Positions 4,955-5,601 of a stretch of DNA of 5,601 nt are shown here, piece after piece. The position numbers and the translations under genes are program-made. Positions within the stretch are counted from its first letter, which is position 1. Every line of letters starts with the position of its first letter. The notes beneath the pieces are model-generated. The model saw only the letters and a list, made by a program, of their open reading frames with translations. It did not search any database and was not told where the DNA came from. Source of the DNA: an uncultured Anaerolineaceae bacterium (GTDB lineage: Bacteria > Chloroflexota > Anaerolineae > Anaerolineales > Anaerolineaceae); NCBI GenBank assembly GCA_937894825.1, contig CALCQT010000236.1, positions 1 to 5,601 of the forward strand, read 5' to 3'.

Positions 4955-5601
4955 ATGAGCAGGCTTACACAAAATATTGCCGGCTGGTTTAATGACCACG
5001 TTTTAAAAAGGGTGGTCGTTAATTCAGCCTATTTGATTGCCAGCAATCTGATCAGTGTGTTCCTGACCATTTATATCACCCGGCTGCTGGGTGTGTATAA
5101 TTATGGCGTTTTGGGGATCATTACCAGTTATGTCACCAATGTGAATAAATTCTTTTCGTTTCGCATGAATGAAATGGTGATCCGTTTTGTCAGCGAGGCT
5201 TATTCAGAGCGCGACCTGGAAAAAACCGGCGCGTTGATCAAATTCGCGGCGCTGATTGAAACCGGCACGTCTTTGTTCGCGTTTCTTTTTCTGGTGCTGA
5301 CGGCGGAAATTGGCTCACAGATTTTCCTGGACGATCCTTCCCTGAAGGGTTACATCCTGTTTTTCGGTCTGACGATTTTGACCAGTTTTGCCATGGAGAC
5401 CGCGAACGGCGTGATGCGGATCATCAACCGTTACCGTGCTATTGCGCTGGTCAGCCTGATTCAGAATGTGGTCGTGGCGCTGTTGGTGCTGCTGGCCGCA
5501 AAAACCGGACAGGGACTGGAGGCGGTCCTGTTTGCCTATTTTTTCGGCAAAGTGATTCTGGGCCTCGTCCCGGTGGTGCTGGACCTGGCCTGGCTGCCGC
5601 G
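4955..5601 (+). CDS. N-terminal part of a Wzx-like polysaccharide/lipopolysaccharide flippase, cut by the window end
   Basis: 215 codons are open from an ATG directly abutting the epimerase stop (TAAATG) to the window edge, with no stop reached. The protein is membrane-bound and resembles the polysaccharide synthesis/transport family (PST/Wzx, MOP superfamily), which flips undecaprenyl-linked repeat units to the outer face of the membrane. The N terminus has a short amphipathic lead, then hydrophobic segments near residues 19-42, 50-62, 95-118, 132-149, 163-182 and 186-210. The ITRLLGVYNYGVLGI region (41-55) is the typical first-loop motif of this family (TRxLGxxxYGxxG). These proteins usually have 12 to 14 membrane segments and over 400 residues, so about half is missing. 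It has no strong ribosome site and probably depends on coupling to the upstream gene. It marks this as a surface glycan assembly operon of the Wzx/Wzy type rather than an ABC-export type. Confidence 0.85.
   Translation, partial: MSRLTQNIAGWFNDHVLKRVVVNSAYLIASNLISVFLTIYITRLLGVYNYGVLGIITSYVTNVNKFFSFRMNEMVIRFVSEAYSERDLEKTGALIKFAALIETGTSLFAFLFLVLTAEIGSQIFLDDPSLKGYILFFGLTILTSFAMETANGVMRIINRYRAIALVSLIQNVVVALLVLLAAKTGQGLEAVLFAYFFGKVILGLVPVVLDLAWLP

Noticed and set aside
1..5601. CRISPR array, insertion sequence, riboswitch or retron-like structure
   Set aside because: I found no regularly spaced direct repeats, no transposase with terminal repeats, no reverse transcriptase and no recognisable riboswitch core in the leader or spacers.

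Overview
This is a bacterial chromosomal window in two unlike halves. The left part (about 1 to 1150) is A+T-rich and carries small, poorly recognisable genes, all on the minus strand. The right part (from about 1260) is clearly richer in G+C and carries a tight plus-strand operon for cell-surface polysaccharide precursors and export. A minus-strand tRNA gene with a CAT anticodon (1154-1225) sits at the boundary. The organism cannot be named from this sequence. Strong Shine-Dalgarno sites and sigma70-like boxes show an ordinary bacterium. The tRNA has no encoded CCA tail, which fits some phyla (for example Chloroflexota) better than typical Bacillus-like Bacillota or enterics, but this is only a weak hint.

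Left part: the start of a minus-strand gene runs off the window at base 1. Next is a 127-codon orphan gene (268-651, minus) with a good ribosome binding site. Then comes a broken minus-strand gene (814-1124). Its two halves read as one protein only if one G is restored to a run of five G (1005-1009), and its 5' side stops just short of the tRNA 3' end. This fits a decayed accessory segment lying against a tRNA gene.

Right part: after a roughly 250-base spacer with two weak hairpin/T-run structures, a possible promoter and an inverted repeat, four plus-strand genes follow with gaps of 2, 4 and 0 bases. They encode an N-acetylglucosamine-6-phosphate deacetylase (NagA), a UDP-N-acetylglucosamine 6-dehydrogenase-like enzyme (WbpA/TviB type), an SDR-family nucleotide-sugar 4-epimerase, and the N-terminal half of a Wzx-like polysaccharide flippase cut by the window end.

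A reasonable model, which is inference, is as follows. NagA returns GlcNAc-6-phosphate to the amino-sugar pool that supplies UDP-GlcNAc. The dehydrogenase oxidises UDP-GlcNAc to UDP-GlcNAcA, the epimerase converts this to UDP-GalNAcA, and the flippase exports lipid-linked repeat units containing the acidic amino sugar. The enzyme families are standard. The less ordinary points are NagA as first gene of such an operon, the single-base frameshift in the remnant beside the tRNA, the probable lysidine-type tRNA-Ile identity, and the inverted repeat at the proposed operon start. I found no convincing wholly new system in this window.
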